NCBI GenBank assembly: GCA_950022295.1
Contig: OX465600.1
Span: 236,923,782-236,987,781 of the forward strand
Direction of reading: 5' to 3'
DNA: 64,000 bases
Source: Bromus sterilis
Lineage: Eukaryota > Streptophyta > Magnoliopsida > Poales > Poaceae
The notes beneath the pieces were generated by a model. It did not search any database and had not been told where the DNA came from. It worked only from the letters and a program-made list of their open reading frames with translations. This document shows, piece by piece, positions 48,060 through 59,750 of this stretch (its first letter is position 1; every line of letters begins with the position of its first letter). The position numbers and the translations under genes were made by a program.

Positions 48060-49447
48060 TGATAACCCTCAACTGTAGGGGATCGAGATAGTCTTCGTGG
48101 GTAAGATAACCCAATTTATTGATTCGACACTTGGGGACACAAAGAATACGTACAGGCTTTGACAATTGAGTTGTCAATTCAACCGCACCTGGAATAAACA
48201 CTTTCTTGCACAAAGGTATTTGTAGCAACTGTGATACGGTGGTAATAGTGGTGGTGATAATAGTGGTGATAGTGATAGTGAAATAGCAAAGGTAAAACAG
48301 AAAAAGTAAACAACTAGTAACCAGAAGGAAAGAAAACACTTTAGGCTAGGGAGTGGATTGTTGGGCGCTGCTTGGATGAGAACGAACATGTAATATATTC
48401 TAACACGGGAAGGCTCACAGAAAATAAAGGATCATCTAGGCAAATATCAAACATCAGGCATGTATCCGAAGGTAGTTGTACGTGCTTGCAATAAGAACTT
48501 TGCACAACATCTTTTGTCCTACCCTCCCGCTACAAACGGGGCAAAAAGGAACTTAGGGAGATTAAGGTACTCCTGTCAAAGAGCACCGGAACAAAGCATT
48601 AACACATCATGGATACACGGAATCCTCAATTATAGTCCATCCCCTTTGGTGTCCCAAGCTGTCACCATTGGGATCGCCGGTTCCAGACTATAATAGGTGC
48701 ATACAACTCATAGATAGGATGAAGAACACCACAAACTCAAGAAACAAAAGGGTAATCAGATCTGAAATCATGGCACTCGGGCCCAAAGTGGCAAGCATTA
48801 AGAGCAACAAGTTGTAACAGAGATGATAAACACCAAGTAGATGATAGGCAACATGCCCCCAACAATCTGATTGAAGTATTACATGATCTAACTCATCCAA
48901 TCCCTACCATCCCCTTTGCCTACTACAGGAAATTACTCACACATGGATGGAGAAGTCATGGAGGGATGATGGATTGGTGATGGCGATGATTTCCCCTCAC
49001 CGGAGGCCAAAGCAGTCTCCAGATTAGCTCTCCCAGAGAAGAACAGAGGGTTGTGGCGGCTCCGCGACGTAGATTGGAAAAGTGACTTCTTTTCTGGGGT
49101 TTCTGCGTCGGGAGAATAAATAGGGGCCAAGGTAGGGCACCAGGGGGTGTGGGACCCAGCCAGGAGGGCAGGTGGCGCGACCAGGGGTTGGGCGGCGCCA
49201 GGCACCCTCCTAGTCCTGTGGCCCCCCTTTGGATCCTCGGAAGCTACCGGAACGCTGATTTTTTATATATTTTCTTGGGATTTTTCCAGCGTTCCTAAAT
49301 ATCCAGAAACCTGCACAAAAGAAAACAACACTGGTAGCTCTGCTGAAAACAACGGCAGTCCGGGTTAGTTTCGTTCAAATCATGCAAGAATGAAGCCAAA
49401 ACAATAGAAAAAGTGTTTGGAAAAGTAGATACGTTTGAGACGTATCA
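48060..49447 (-). repeat. 3' LTR of the outer minus-strand element (1388 bp)
   Basis: Plus-strand TGATAACCCTC...GACGTATCA; on the minus strand it starts TGATACGTCTC, as Athila-like cereal LTRs do. A GTGATA/GTG-rich tract lies near 48230-48290. An imperfect GC inverted repeat near 49163-49195 is followed on the minus strand by TATTTAT near 49115-49122. Confidence 0.88.
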
Positions 49448-49462
49448 ACTCCCCAAGCTTAG
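49448..49462 (-). other. polypurine tract of the outer element
   Basis: The minus strand reads CTAAGCTTGGGGAGT, directly before the 3' LTR. Confidence 0.88.
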
Positions 49463-51145
49463 CTATTGCTTGTCCTCAAGCAATTCAGTTCAACGAACTG
49501 GATGCGACAAAGAAAACTTTGACAAACTCTTTTTCTTCATTAGATGTATATAAACATGTACTACGAAAGAGTTTAGCAAGTTTTGACACCATGCTACAAG
49601 GACAATGCACGAAGCAATCCTTCTTTCATGTAATCAGTCACAAACAAACAAAAAGTAAACAATATGCTGCTGAAAATCAATTTAAGATCACAATGCACAT
49701 AGCATGAACATATCAGAGTGGTATCTCGCTAGCCTCCATGAGTGAATGAAAACATAAATGCAGAACCTCCTCCAGAGTTTTAAAGGAGACTAGAACTTAG
49801 AACTCAAAGTAAGAAACATCACAAGCATGCAGAAGACAATGTGATACTTTGGGACAATGCATGTTACACTAAGAATGAAAATTATGCTCTCCTAGTTGGT
49901 GCTTTGGAAGAAGGAAGGTGGAGACTCTCGAACCGTGGCTTTTAATGGCAAGGTTGAAAACCCGTGAAAGGAAGAAAAGACTAAACATGTACCAGAGCTC
50001 TTGGTTTTGAAAACAGAGATAAAACTCTTTTGAGAAGTGCAACTTTCCAGTCAACGGTGAACGGTAAAGGTCTCTCAATATCTCCCATGCCAACCATATT
50101 AATGCCTTTTGCTTACACATGTTCCCTTATCCATAAATCCTTTGATGGTCTACGGAACCTTTTATTTTGCCTCAAGGATGGAAGGAGGGTATCGTTCCAT
50201 CTATCATAAGCAGCATTTGGTCCATTTCATTCCATCATCAAGTATGGGGGAGGTGTAACTCATATATATATATATATTTTATTGACTAGTTAAAACTTCC
50301 GTCAAAATATTTTTGGCATGAAAGATACTGATTTTCCCTCACCGCACCATGAGCTTCTACGGTTGCAAAAGGGGAAGATTTTGAATAAATTTCGAGATGG
50401 TACAAGAAAGTCTAAGTTAGGAGTGGCCGGTAAATACCACATATAGGTAGGTATGGTGGACTCAAATGGAACAACTTGTTTTAAAAGGAGTTTGGAAGCA
50501 CAAGCAGAATTCCACTTGGTGCTGGAGCAGGGCTAGAAAAAGACGGGGAAGCGACCAACTAGAGAGCATAACAGTCATAATCATGCAGAGCAACAAAGCA
50601 ACATTGAATCGGGCATGAAAGTGATATAACTCACCCTGAAGTAAAAATATCATCAAGGCATAACAGACTTTTTAGTCTTAACATGCGTGAACATGTGCCA
50701 AGTCAATCCAAGAATCCCCCGGAGGGAAATACCACTTCAATATGCCACACCATGAAAAATTCAATGCATGTCAATCATTTCAAGCAACACATAATAAACA
50801 ATAGCTATTTGAGACTAACCACAAAGAAAGCATGAACCACTGGGAAAGCATTGTAAACATAGCACTATGTCGCTACAAGCTGGTCTCTAATCATAAGTAC
50901 AAGCATATGTACAAAAGTAGAAACGAAAAGAGTTCATACCGGCTTTCCTTGTTGCATCCCTTCCATCGATCTTCGTCATTACTGCCTTGTCACTTGCACG
51001 AGGGAACATAGGAAATATAATCATCACAGACTCGAGCTGAACTCTAAAAACAAAGAAAACTAAAGAGCAAAGGAAACATATTTTTTGGTTTTTTAAGGTT
51101 TAACGAAAGCAAAAGAAAGGAGAACTCTTTTTGGGTTTTTGCAAA
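49463..51145 (-). other. 3' non-coding region of the outer element
   Basis: About 1.7 kb without a gene I can support on either strand. A short AT microsatellite sits at about 50263-50277. Confidence 0.75.
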
Positions 51146-51400
51146 CTAAAAGAACAAAGAAGAACAGGCAAAAACTTCAAAAAGATAAAAGCAAACCAAC
51201 GGTAGATACAACGGAAAGGGGAGGAGAGCACGCACTCCCCCAAGCTTAGGCTTTTGGCCTAAGTTGGGCTCGTCTACTGCGGTCCCGAGGAGCCTCCTGC
51301 TCCAGGGTAATGGTAATCCCAAGGGTTGTATGAGCCCTCCGGTGCGTACACTGAAGTCCTCGGATCCTCCCACGTGGAAGAGGAAGGTCCCGCCCCCCAT
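51146..51400 (-). CDS. small ORF overlapping the ORF3 stop, hydrophobic C-terminus
   Basis: The ATG (51400-51398, minus strand) overlaps the TGA stop of ORF3 (51402-51400) as TGATG, a stop-start arrangement seen where translation can restart. It encodes 84 residues: a Gly-rich start (MGGGTFLFHVGG), a Pro/Leu middle, and a hydrophobic tail of about 25 residues (LLPFPLYLPLVCFYLFEVF) that could span a membrane. The polypurine-like copy at 51234-51249 lies inside it. I recognise no family; the ORF may be chance, because the polypurine-like sequence constrains this stretch. Confidence 0.35.
   Translation of the reverse strand: MGGGTFLFHVGGSEDFSVRTGGLIQPLGLPLPWSRRLLGTAVDEPNLGQKPKLGGVRALLPFPLYLPLVCFYLFEVFACSSLFF
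51234..51249 (-). repeat. internal polypurine-tract copy, outer element
   Basis: The minus strand reads CTAAGCTTGGGGGAGT, identical to the true polypurine tract of the inner element at 53324-53339 and one G longer than this element's own tract at 49448-49462. It is followed on the plus strand by the hairpin CTTAGGC-TTTTG-GCCTAAG (51245-51263). It lies about 1.8 kb from the 3' LTR. Confidence 0.8.
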
Positions 51401-51802
51401 CAAGAGGATGACCCTTCACCCCAGGGGGTGACGGTATCCTCCTGAACTGGTGGATATACCACGTGCTCCTCCTCGTCTAGCTCGACCCCCTCAGTGGGGT
51501 CGTGAAACTGGTATCTCCCCGTATTCTCTTCAAAATCGGCCACTGAAAAACGAAATCCGTTCCTGCGAGAAAAATCAAACACAAGTGGTGCAGATAGACG
51601 GACAGTGCGTTCCACACCGTCTTTAAACCGCAAAATATACTCAAGTGCATAGCGGTCAGAGGCCTTAGTAACAAAGAAATGCCTCTTCATGGCAGCCAAG
51701 TCAAGGCTGAGAAAAGGAAAGACTGTATCATCTGGGCACGGTTCTCCTTGGAGAAACTGAAAAAGAAGTGTGGCATAGACGCCAACCTTGTTACTATTAG
51801 TA
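51400..51802 (-). pseudogene. ORF3, 3' part (split by insertion)
   Basis: Continuation of the ORF that starts at 62685. It encodes a mixed domain (MKRHFFVTKASDRYALEYIL, GVERTVRLSAPLVFDFS) ending in an acidic, Pro/Gly-rich tail (ELDEEEHVVYPP) and a TGA at 51402-51400. The inserted 10,207 bp plus one GCAAG copy equals 10,212 bp, a multiple of three, and both halves use codons whose first base is at a position divisible by 3. The insertion alone therefore explains the break. Confidence 0.8.
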
Positions 51803-51807
51803 GCAAG
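51803..51807. other. target site duplication GCAAG, left copy
   Basis: GCAAG immediately left of the inner element; the partner is at 62015-62019. Confidence 0.93.
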
Positions 51808-53323
51808 TGATGACCCTCAACGTAGAGGGATCTATTGCAGTGTTTTCGATAAGTAAGAGTGTTGTACCCAACGAGGAGCAGGAGGTATTAGCAAGTGACT
51901 CTGGTAAGGCGATTACAGCAAGCACTAAAAGATAACTGTTTAGGGGTTTTCTTGGTATAAGCGACAGGAAAGTAAAAACGCGCAAAGTAAAAGGTACTGG
52001 GTAGTAAAGAGTGTCCCAATCCTTTCTTAGGAAAGGATAGGCCTACCAACTAAACTTATAAAAGCTAAAGTGTTCTTGAGGACACACGGGAGAGGTAGTC
52101 ATGTGCTTTCTCCATATTCCGTATCGGTACTATATGCTGTGTTGATAAGTGTTTGGTGGGTGGATCTATGCTAGTGCACCCTCTAGACTAAGATGAGTGC
52201 ACTCTTATGATTAAACATCTTGCAAGCATCCGAAATACAAGATAGTAATTAAGGCAAAAGCCTAACCATAGCAATACGATCGGTGATCCATTGTTCCCTT
52301 GTGCAAAAGCGTGCAAACTGGGGTTTAGGTTTCTATCACTCCGGAAACCCACCGTAGGCATTCTTTATACACAATGCATTCCCCTAGGTCCTTGATAAGG
52401 CAAAGTGTTGAGTGTTTGACTCACACAACACCACTAGGAGAATAACAAAAAACACAAATATCAACCAACACATACTACTTCAACATCATATGACTACTAA
52501 CAACTAGACTTCTCCCATGTCCTCAAGAACTAAAGTAACTACTCACAAGACATAAAAGAGATCATGATCAGTGGGGATAAATAGATGATAAACAATCTGA
52601 ACACAATAATATTTCTCCAACAAAACTCAATAGCATTCACCACAAAGTAGTAATCAACACCGATAGAGTAGAGGGGATAGATAGTACGGATTACAACATG
52701 AGTTGCAATTGTGAGACAAGATTGGATGGAGATGGAGATGGTGCTAATGTTGGGGATGATGTTGACGATGATATCGATTATGCCCGTGACGATGGTGATG
52801 ACGATGGCGACGATCTCCCCTTCCGGGAGGTGATCTCACCGGCGGAATCTGCCCGCCAGAGATGGCTTTTCTTCTGTGTAGGTTTCCGCCACGGGGCGGC
52901 GGCGGAACTCCGGAAACTCCTCTCTTTTTAGGGGTTTTGGACAACGAGGGGTATATAGGCCAGAGGGGGGGAGCTAGGAGAGCTCCAGGGGGCCCAGGCA
53001 CCACCCGACGCGGCCAGGGGTGGGGCCGCGCCAGGTGTCCGCCTGGACACCCTGTGGCCCCCTCTGGCTGCTCTTTTGCGTGGCTTCGTTATCCTTCTGG
53101 AAAACAGCCTCCGTCGATTTTCAGGTAATTTGGAGGTGTTCTTCTTCAGCAACTCAGCGTCCACTTTTCACCGCTGAATCCTGTGTCTGTTGCTTCGGCG
53201 TCGGAAAGTTGCAAACTGTGTAAAATAAGCCAAAACAACATAAGAATAGCATCATATCATTAAATATATCAATGAATAAGAAAGAATTACTATATAAAAT
53301 AGTGATGCATTTTGGACGTATCA
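51808..53323 (-). repeat. 3' LTR of the inner element
   Basis: Plus-strand TGATGACCCTC...GGACGTATCA. On the minus strand it starts TGATACGTCC. TATA box (plus GTATATAG, 52951-52958) lies downstream of an imperfect GC inverted repeat near 53008-53023. A degenerate GAT/GAC trinucleotide tract is at 52725-52820. Confidence 0.93.
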
Positions 53324-53339
53324 ACTCCCCCAAGCTTAG
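53324..53339 (-). other. polypurine tract of the inner element
   Basis: The minus strand reads CTAAGCTTGGGGGAGT, directly before the 3' LTR. Confidence 0.9.
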
Positions 53340-54877
53340 ACCTCGCTTGTCCCCAAGCGAATACTGAGCTCGGCAAACCTGTCCACAAGTTTAGAGAGTA
53401 AAGTGTCGATAAATAAAATACGGACAAGAAGCATCAAGGTTCCTTCATCAAACTCAAGCATCCTCAACAGCAACCTCAACTCATAAGGCTCTTATGAGAA
53501 AGTAATAACAATTATAATCAAAAGTAGGGCTGAGGAAACTCATCAAATTATGGCAAACATAACTGTGGTCAAAGGGCAACTAGAAACAACTTGAAGCTTT
53601 TTGAAAGAACATGTTACTAGTCATGAAGTGGAAATGCTAACACAAAGGAAGATGCTTGCTAGGCAAATGCTTTCGCAAACAACTTACTTATCAAAGGATA
53701 ATGTCAACAAGGATATGGCATGGCAAAACTTAATGCAGCTCTATATGGATGAATCCTCATTAACATCAAATGTCTGTTCTCTTAGCGAAAAGAAGGAAGT
53801 AGGAAAACTGACTTAACATAAAGGTGGAAGAAAGGCCTTGTTAAGGGCAAGCAGGGAAAACTCATGTGCTATCCTTAAATCAAACAGAATAAAAATAGAT
53901 TTTGGGACGTTGCATAGTTTGTCAACGAATGCTAATAGATAGCTCAATTACTTCTCAAGATGGACAAGTTTCGAGGAACGGCTCCCAAGTTGGGACGATC
54001 ACATCCCCTTAATCTCCTTTGTTTATCACTGCCAAAGTTTCTGATTTCACATAGACCAGCGTGAAGGAGGGTTTGCCTGTTATATTATCTTTCGAGCTAG
54101 GCGCACCCATGACAGTTCCTCCTCGTATTATGGGTTTGCAGGTTAGACATGCAATCCCGGGGTAAAACTTGTCCAACTTAAGAAGATCATGAATTACCTA
54201 CTACTTCCTCATGAGCTAAAGAAGAGGCAGAAAACAGAAGATTTTGAACATTTAAGGATAACACATAAATTCTATACTTAAAGGAGTGGTAGGGGAATAC
54301 CATGAATAGGAAGGTATGGTGGACTCATATGGAAGGTAATGGTTTCAGGGTATGGATGCACAAGCATAAATCTACTTGGCGAAGAGTTTGGCTAGCAAAG
54401 TCTTTGAGAGAACAGCCAATTGATGCTAATTTAGATGCAAAACATATAAGGCATAAACATTAAGGTAAGCATAACACATCAAGTTGTCTTCCTTGTCAAC
54501 ATAACACTTCAAGCATAATAACATAAAGGTTTTGGCTATGTCGCTACTTGAGAAAACATGCATGTTGTCAATACCAAAGCTATGTTTGCCAAAATTTAAA
54601 TAAAGTTTTCAAAGCCATACCTGATATAAGGTCAATACTCCCCATAAGAATCGTCATATGATGCCGACTGCGTGTAGAGAATACCGAGTGCAGCGAAGGA
54701 ACCAATAGACTTCTCATTAATATTCCAATATAGACGAATCCACACTCACGGATACAATCTCTCCACAGACGGAGTGATAGACCTCAATGCAAACACCTAT
54801 TTCATATAATAAACTCCCTAGACATGATACGACTCTACATGACTCTATAATACTAAGATAAAGATAAAGATACCGGG
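53340..54877 (-). other. 3' non-coding region of the inner element
   Basis: About 1.5 kb with no gene I can support; short frames on either strand have no recognisable motif. Confidence 0.75.
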
Positions 54878-54894
54878 CTCTCCCCCAAGCTTGG
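54878..54894 (-). repeat. internal polypurine-tract copy, inner element
   Basis: The minus strand reads CCAAGCTTGGGGGAGAG, containing the 10-bp palindrome CCAAGCTTGG. It is 41 bp after the ORF3 stop and about 1.6 kb from the 3' LTR. Confidence 0.78.
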
Positions 54895-54935
54895 AACAAG
54901 CTGAGGGGATGCCATTACCCGAGGAGATTTGCTCC

Positions 54936-55388
54936 TCATTCTTGTTCTTGTTGATCCTTCAAATCTTTGATGATACGACGAAGGGTTTGGTTTTCCTTCT
55001 CCAAGATCTCCACTTGCACCTTTAGTACACGTAAATCTTCACACAGTTGATTGGTGATGCGGTAAGCTTCGGAGATGGTAGAAATCCAACGTTGATCTTC
55101 AAGTGTAGGGGCCATTCCTGAAAGGTTAAGAGAAAGATCGTAATAAGGTTGGACACTCCCCACCATGAAGGGGTTGCTTGATCTTCCTCCTTGTGTCGAT
55201 GGGCCCCCTGGTTGCTGAGCGGTAATAATCTTGATTTCTTTTCTCACGGAACGCTCCATCTCCGCTTGCCTTGCAGCGATTTCTTCTTCCGTGGCCCAAT
55301 CTATGTATTTCCCTTGGTTGAGATCTTTCTGGACTTCACAAAGACGCTGTCCCATGAAGTCCTCTCCACTTGAGCCACAAGAAGACAT
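54936..55388 (-). CDS. ORF3 of the inner element, coiled-coil protein of unknown function
   Basis: An intact 150-residue frame after pol. I choose the ATG at 55386-55388 (MSSCGSSGEDFMGQ). Residues ~20-60 are charged (WATEEEIAARQAEMERSVRK), the middle is Pro/Gly-rich (AQQPGGPSTQGGRSSNPFM), and the last ~40 show heptads of Leu, Val and Ile (LRVLKVQVEILEKENQTLRR), a likely coiled coil. No signal peptide or membrane span. It occupies the envelope position of Athila elements but lacks envelope features. A GC hairpin and TATA-like box lie upstream (55477-55591). It has no similarity I can see to ORF3 of the outer element. Confidence 0.6.
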   Translation of the reverse strand: MSSCGSSGEDFMGQRLCEVQKDLNQGKYIDWATEEEIAARQAEMERSVRKEIKIITAQQPGGPSTQGGRSSNPFMVGSVQPYYDLSLNLSGMAPTLEDQRWISTISEAYRITNQLCEDLRVLKVQVEILEKENQTLRRIIKDLKDQQEQE

Positions 55389-55476
55389 CTCTAACAATAG
55401 CTTTTTACCCTGGCAGAAACAGATTGAAAAGAAAACACACGAAATCGCGAGATACGTTGCCGGAACGATCCGGGCA

Positions 55477-55591
55477 AATATATAGCAAAAATTTCTGCAA
55501 CAAAAGGAAGGTAACGAGACAAAGTGGGGTCGGAGACGGAGTCCTGGGTGCCCAGGCGGCCTCCCGGCGCGGCCAGGAGGTAGGCCGTGCC
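55477..55591 (-). promoter_or_regulatory. internal promoter-like module upstream of ORF3
   Basis: On the minus strand a GC inverted repeat (GGCGCGGCC 55566-55574 with GGCCGTGCC 55583-55591, one G-T pair) is followed ~80 bp later by CTATATATT (55477-55485), about 90 bp before the ORF3 ATG. This resembles the order in the LTR promoters. Whether it starts transcription is unknown. Confidence 0.5.
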
Positions 55592-55726
55592 AGGGGGCGC
55601 CTGGGCCCCTTGGAGCTCATCTCCGGCTCCGCTTAGGCTTCGAATTTTCCTAATTTTGCAAAAACTCATAATATGGAACTTTTATGGCAGTTCGGGATGT
55701 TTCCTTACCGTAATACATACCTTTTC

Positions 55727-58030
55727 TTATTCTGCTTCTGTCAGTGTCTGAAACAGGGCTTCAACATGTTCTTCATGAGTTGTTGTGCGTATTATATTTA
55801 CATCAACATTGACGGGGTCTCCCGCTATGTAATTCTTGAGTCTTTGCCCATTCACAACTTGAGGTTTGGTGCCTTCAAAATTGTTAATCTTAATTGCACC
55901 AGACCGGTAGACTTCTTCGATATGAAATGGCCCTTCCCACCTGGAAATTAGTTTACCTAGAGAAAACCTGAAACGGGATCTAAACAATAAAACTTTATCA
56001 CCAACATTAAATTCACGTTTCAGAATCCTACTGTCATGCCACTTTTTTACCTTTTCCTTGAACATTTTAGCGCTCTCGTAAGCTTCACTTCTCCACTCAT
56101 CTAGAGAAGTCAAGTTCATGAGACGCTTTTCACCAGCTAACTTTGGGTCAGCATTAAGCTCTCTAACAGCCCAGAAAGCTTTGTGCTCTAACTCTAATGG
56201 AAAATGGCAAGCCTTGCCATAGACCATTTTATAGGGAGACAAGCCCATGGGGTTTTTGTAAGCAGTTCTATACACCCACAAAGCATCTCCTAACTTATTT
56301 GACCAGTCCTTCCTATTTCTGTTAACTGTTTTTTGCAAGATCAACCTGATCTCTCTATTGGTGAGCTCAACTTGCCCACTGGTTTCAGGATGGTACGGTG
56401 ACGCAATCCTATGATTGATATCGTACTTGGCTAGAGCTTTTCTAAAAGCTCCATGTGTGAAGTGTGATCCTCCATCAGTCATGAGATACCTAGGTACACC
56501 AAACCTAGGGAAAATTACATCTTTGAGCATTTTCAAAGATGTTTTGTGATCAGCACTCTCAGTGGGGATTGCTTCAACCCACTTGGTCACATAATCAACA
56601 GCAACTAAAATATGAGTGTACTTGTGTGAAGAAGGAAAAGGACCCATAAAATCAAAACCCCAGCAATCAAAAGGCTCAATCACTAGTGAGTAATTCATAG
56701 GCATCTCATTCCTCCTACTAATATTACCAACTCTCTGACATTTATCACAAGCTAAAACATAATCTCTAGCATATTTAAAGAGAGTAGGCCAATAAAAACC
56801 TGATTGGAGAACCTTATGTGCGGGCCTCTCACCGGCGTGATGTACTCCGTAGGGACTATCGTGACATTCCTTGAGAATGTCCTTCTGCTCGTGTTCTGAT
56901 ACGCATCTTCTCACGATCCCGTCTGGACCTTCTTTGAAAAGATGTGGGTCATCCCAAAAGTAATGTCTCAAATCATGGAAGAACTTCTTCCTTTGCTGAA
57001 ATGTTAAACCTGGAGGCAAATACTTTGCAACGATAAAATTAGCATAATCTGCAAACCAAGGATCGGAAAGAGATTGTACTTTAATAACAGCAAGTTGTTC
57101 ATCTGGAAAACTGTCGTTGACTGGGATGGGATCATGCGGTATATCTTCCATCCTTGAAAGATTGTCCGCTACAGGGTTGTCTTCTCCTTTTCTATCAACA
57201 ATCTGCAAATCAAATTCTTGAAGACGGAGTACCCATCTGATGAGCCTTGGGTTGGCATCCTTCTTCGTCATAAGATACTTAAGGGCAGCATGGTCAGTAT
57301 GAATAATAACTTTAGAATCAACAATATACTGCCTAAACTTATCACAAGCAAACTCTACTGCTAAGAATTCCTTCTCAGTAGTAGCATAATTCTTTTGAGC
57401 ACTATCCAGGGTCTTACTGGCATAATAAATAACATTCAACTTCTTATCAACCCTTTGTCCTAAAACAGCTCCAACATCAAAATCACTAGCATCACACATA
57501 ATTTCAAAGGGCAAATTCCAGTCAGGCGGTTGTACTATAGGAGCGGTTATTAAAGCTTTCTTAAGAACATCGAAAGCCTCCTTACAATCTTCATCAAATA
57601 AAAAAGGAACATCCTTCTGGAGAAGATTAGTGAGGGGTCTCGAGGTCTTAGAAAAGTCTTTAATAAATCTTCTATAGAAACCAGCATGACCGAGAAAACT
57701 ACGAATACCTTTAATGTCCCTTGGATAAGGCATCCTTTCGATAGCTTCAATTTTCGCCTTGTCCACTTGAATTCCCCTCTCGGAAATCTTGTGGCCAAGC
57801 ACGATCCCTTCGTTAACCATGAAGTGGCACTTTTCCCAGTTTAGAACTAAGTTTGTATCCTCGCATCTCTGCAAAACTTTATTAAGATTGTGGAGACAGT
57901 GGTCAAAGGAAGTTCCATAGATGGAGAAATCGTCCATGAAGACTTCCACAATCTCCTCACAAAAACCATGAAATATTGCAGACATACATCTCTGAAAAGT
58001 AGCAGGGGCATTGCATAAACCAAAAGGCAT
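55727..58030 (-). pseudogene. pol: pol of inner element: RT palm, RNase H, integrase
   Basis: Continues in frame from the RT N-terminus past the stop at 58076-58078. MPFGLCNAPATFQRCM opens the RT palm; the catalytic FMDD is at 57929-57940; RT connection FLGHAGFYRRFIKDFSK near 57660; RNase H with CDASDFDVGAVLGQ near 57490 and HTDHAALKYLMTKKDA near 57280; integrase zinc domain with HHAGERPAHKVLQ and CDKCQRVG near 56740-56860; core WGFDFMGPFPSSHKYTHILV; YHPETSGQVELTNREI near 56370; C-terminus DKVLLFRSRFRFSLGKLISRWEGPF. It is 767 codons without a stop. No chromodomain, as expected for Athila. Confidence 0.93.
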
Positions 58031-58075
58031 ACGCCTATAAGCATAAGTACCATAAGGACAAGTGAAGGTGGTCTT

Positions 58076-58626
58076 CTATTGATCGGCAGTGTTAACATGA
58101 ATTTGAGAGAAGCCAGAGTACCCGTCAAGATAGCAGAAGTGGGTGTTTTTGGACAGCCTCTCAAGCATCTGATCAATAAAGGGCAGCGGGTAGTGGTCCT
58201 TCGTGGTTGCCTTGTTCAACTTCCTGTAATCAATACACATTCTATATCCAATAATAATTCTCTGAGGTATTAGTTCATTCTTATCATTAGGGACTACATT
58301 TGTCCCTCCTTTCTTAGGAACACAATGAACTGGAATTACCCACTTACTGTCGGCTATAGGGTAGATAATACCTGCAGCTAGAAGCTTGAGGATTTCGGTC
58401 CTCACAACATCCATCATCTTTGGGTTTAACCGTCGTTGATGGTCAACAACGGGTTTAGCATCGGGCTCGAGGTTGAAAGTATGTTGACAGATAGATGGAC
58501 TAATTCCCTTAAGGTCATCAAGGGTATAGCCAATTGCACCATGGTGTTTACGAAGTGTCTCCAATAATCGCTCTTCTTCATATCCTGAAAGGTTAGAATT
58601 GATATTAACAGGATATACTTTCTTTT
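58076..58626 (-). pseudogene. pol: RT N-terminal part of inner element
   Basis: Minus strand: AIGYTLDDLKGISPSICQHT, then LLAAGIIYPIADSKWVIPVH, CVPKKGGTNVVPNDKNELIP and YRMCIDYRKLNKATTKDHYP, the fingers of a Ty3/gypsy RT. It ends at a stop (58076-58078) just before the palm, which is in the same frame. The upstream protease side is in another frame, shifted near 58630. Confidence 0.92.
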
Positions 58627-58629
58627 CAT

Positions 58630-59721
58630 CTAAATAAGCATACTTGAGCTATCGGGAAGAGGTTTGAGATCAAACACCGGGTCTTCTTTTGGTTTGGACA
58701 GAATTCCTAAAGGTTCAACCGGAAGGTTGTTCTTCAGGATAGCAGGTTGTCTCAGGAAGATTTCATCAATTTCATTTCTTTCCTTCATATGAGTATCATT
58801 CTCGTGGTCCTCCATGTATTGCTGCAAAGGATCATTAGGGGGAATAGCAATAGAAGCAATACTTTCAATAATTTTATCATCACTAGGTAATTCAGTACCA
58901 TGAGGTTACTTGGAAATCATAGAAAAGTTAAATTCATATGGCTCACCATTGAATTCAATAGAAACTTTACCTTTCTTGCAATCTATAATAGCTCCACAAG
59001 TTCTGAGAAAAGGTCTACAAAAAATAATAGGACAAAAACTATCTTGCACTGAACCAAGTACGAGAAAGTCGGTAGGGTCCTTTACCTTTCCGCATAGGAC
59101 TTCAACATCTCTCACAATCCTAATAGGAGAGATAGTAGCTTTGTTTGCAAGATGAATAGTAACATCAATCTCTTCGAGTTCACAAGGTGAAATCTCGGTC
59201 ATGATCTCTTGATAAAGCGAATAAGGAATCGCGCTAGCGCTCGATCCTAGATCGCATAGCCCGTAATAATTGTGATCTCCTATTTTAACAGATACAACTG
59301 GTGTACCTGAAATTGGGCTTCTATTCTTGGCTGTGACAATGTTAGTTGAAACAACACAAAAATTTATAATGGAATTTTAAACATCATCATTAACTAAATC
59401 TTTAACCATAGCAACTTGAGGATCGACTCTGATCTGGTCCTCAGGTTTGCTTGTTCTTCTCTCACTTTTATCTATGATGCCTGTCACAAAAGAGTGCTCC
59501 CTTATTCTTGAAGGGAAAGGGGGTTGTTCATATATAACTGCAGCAAAAATAGGATCAGCAACGTGAATATCAATAGGCACTTCTTTGAAAGGCTTATGGT
59601 ACTGATCCTTCTTCATCTTAGAAGAATCAACATGAGAGGCAAAGTTCTTACAAAAATCAATCATTAGATGGGAATCCAGACCAATCTTAGAGCAAAAGGT
59701 ATTGAAATAATCAGTTTTCAC
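58630..59721 (-). pseudogene. gag C-terminus and aspartic protease of inner element
   Basis: The minus-strand frame from 59721 gives a gag-protease linker (LDSHLMIDFCKNFASHVDSS) with a stop at 59377-59379. Further on, the protease active site CDLGSSASAIPYSLYQEIM is near 59200-59260, followed by VDVTIHLA-type strand sequence and FCPIIFCRPFLRTCGAIIDC (Cys where Gly is usual in LGRPFL). The Pro/Glu-rich linker near 58640-58830 leads toward RT but is out of frame with it. Confidence 0.8.
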
Positions 59722-59750
59722 ATAGCTCTCTATATAATCATGCTCATAAT

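Noticed and set aside
48055..49447. Solo LTR inserted in LTR F
   Set aside because: The right side of this LTR continues into a polypurine tract and internal sequence, so it is the 3' LTR of a longer minus-strand element.
50263..50277. AT repeat as a functional site
   Set aside because: A short simple repeat with nothing else around it.
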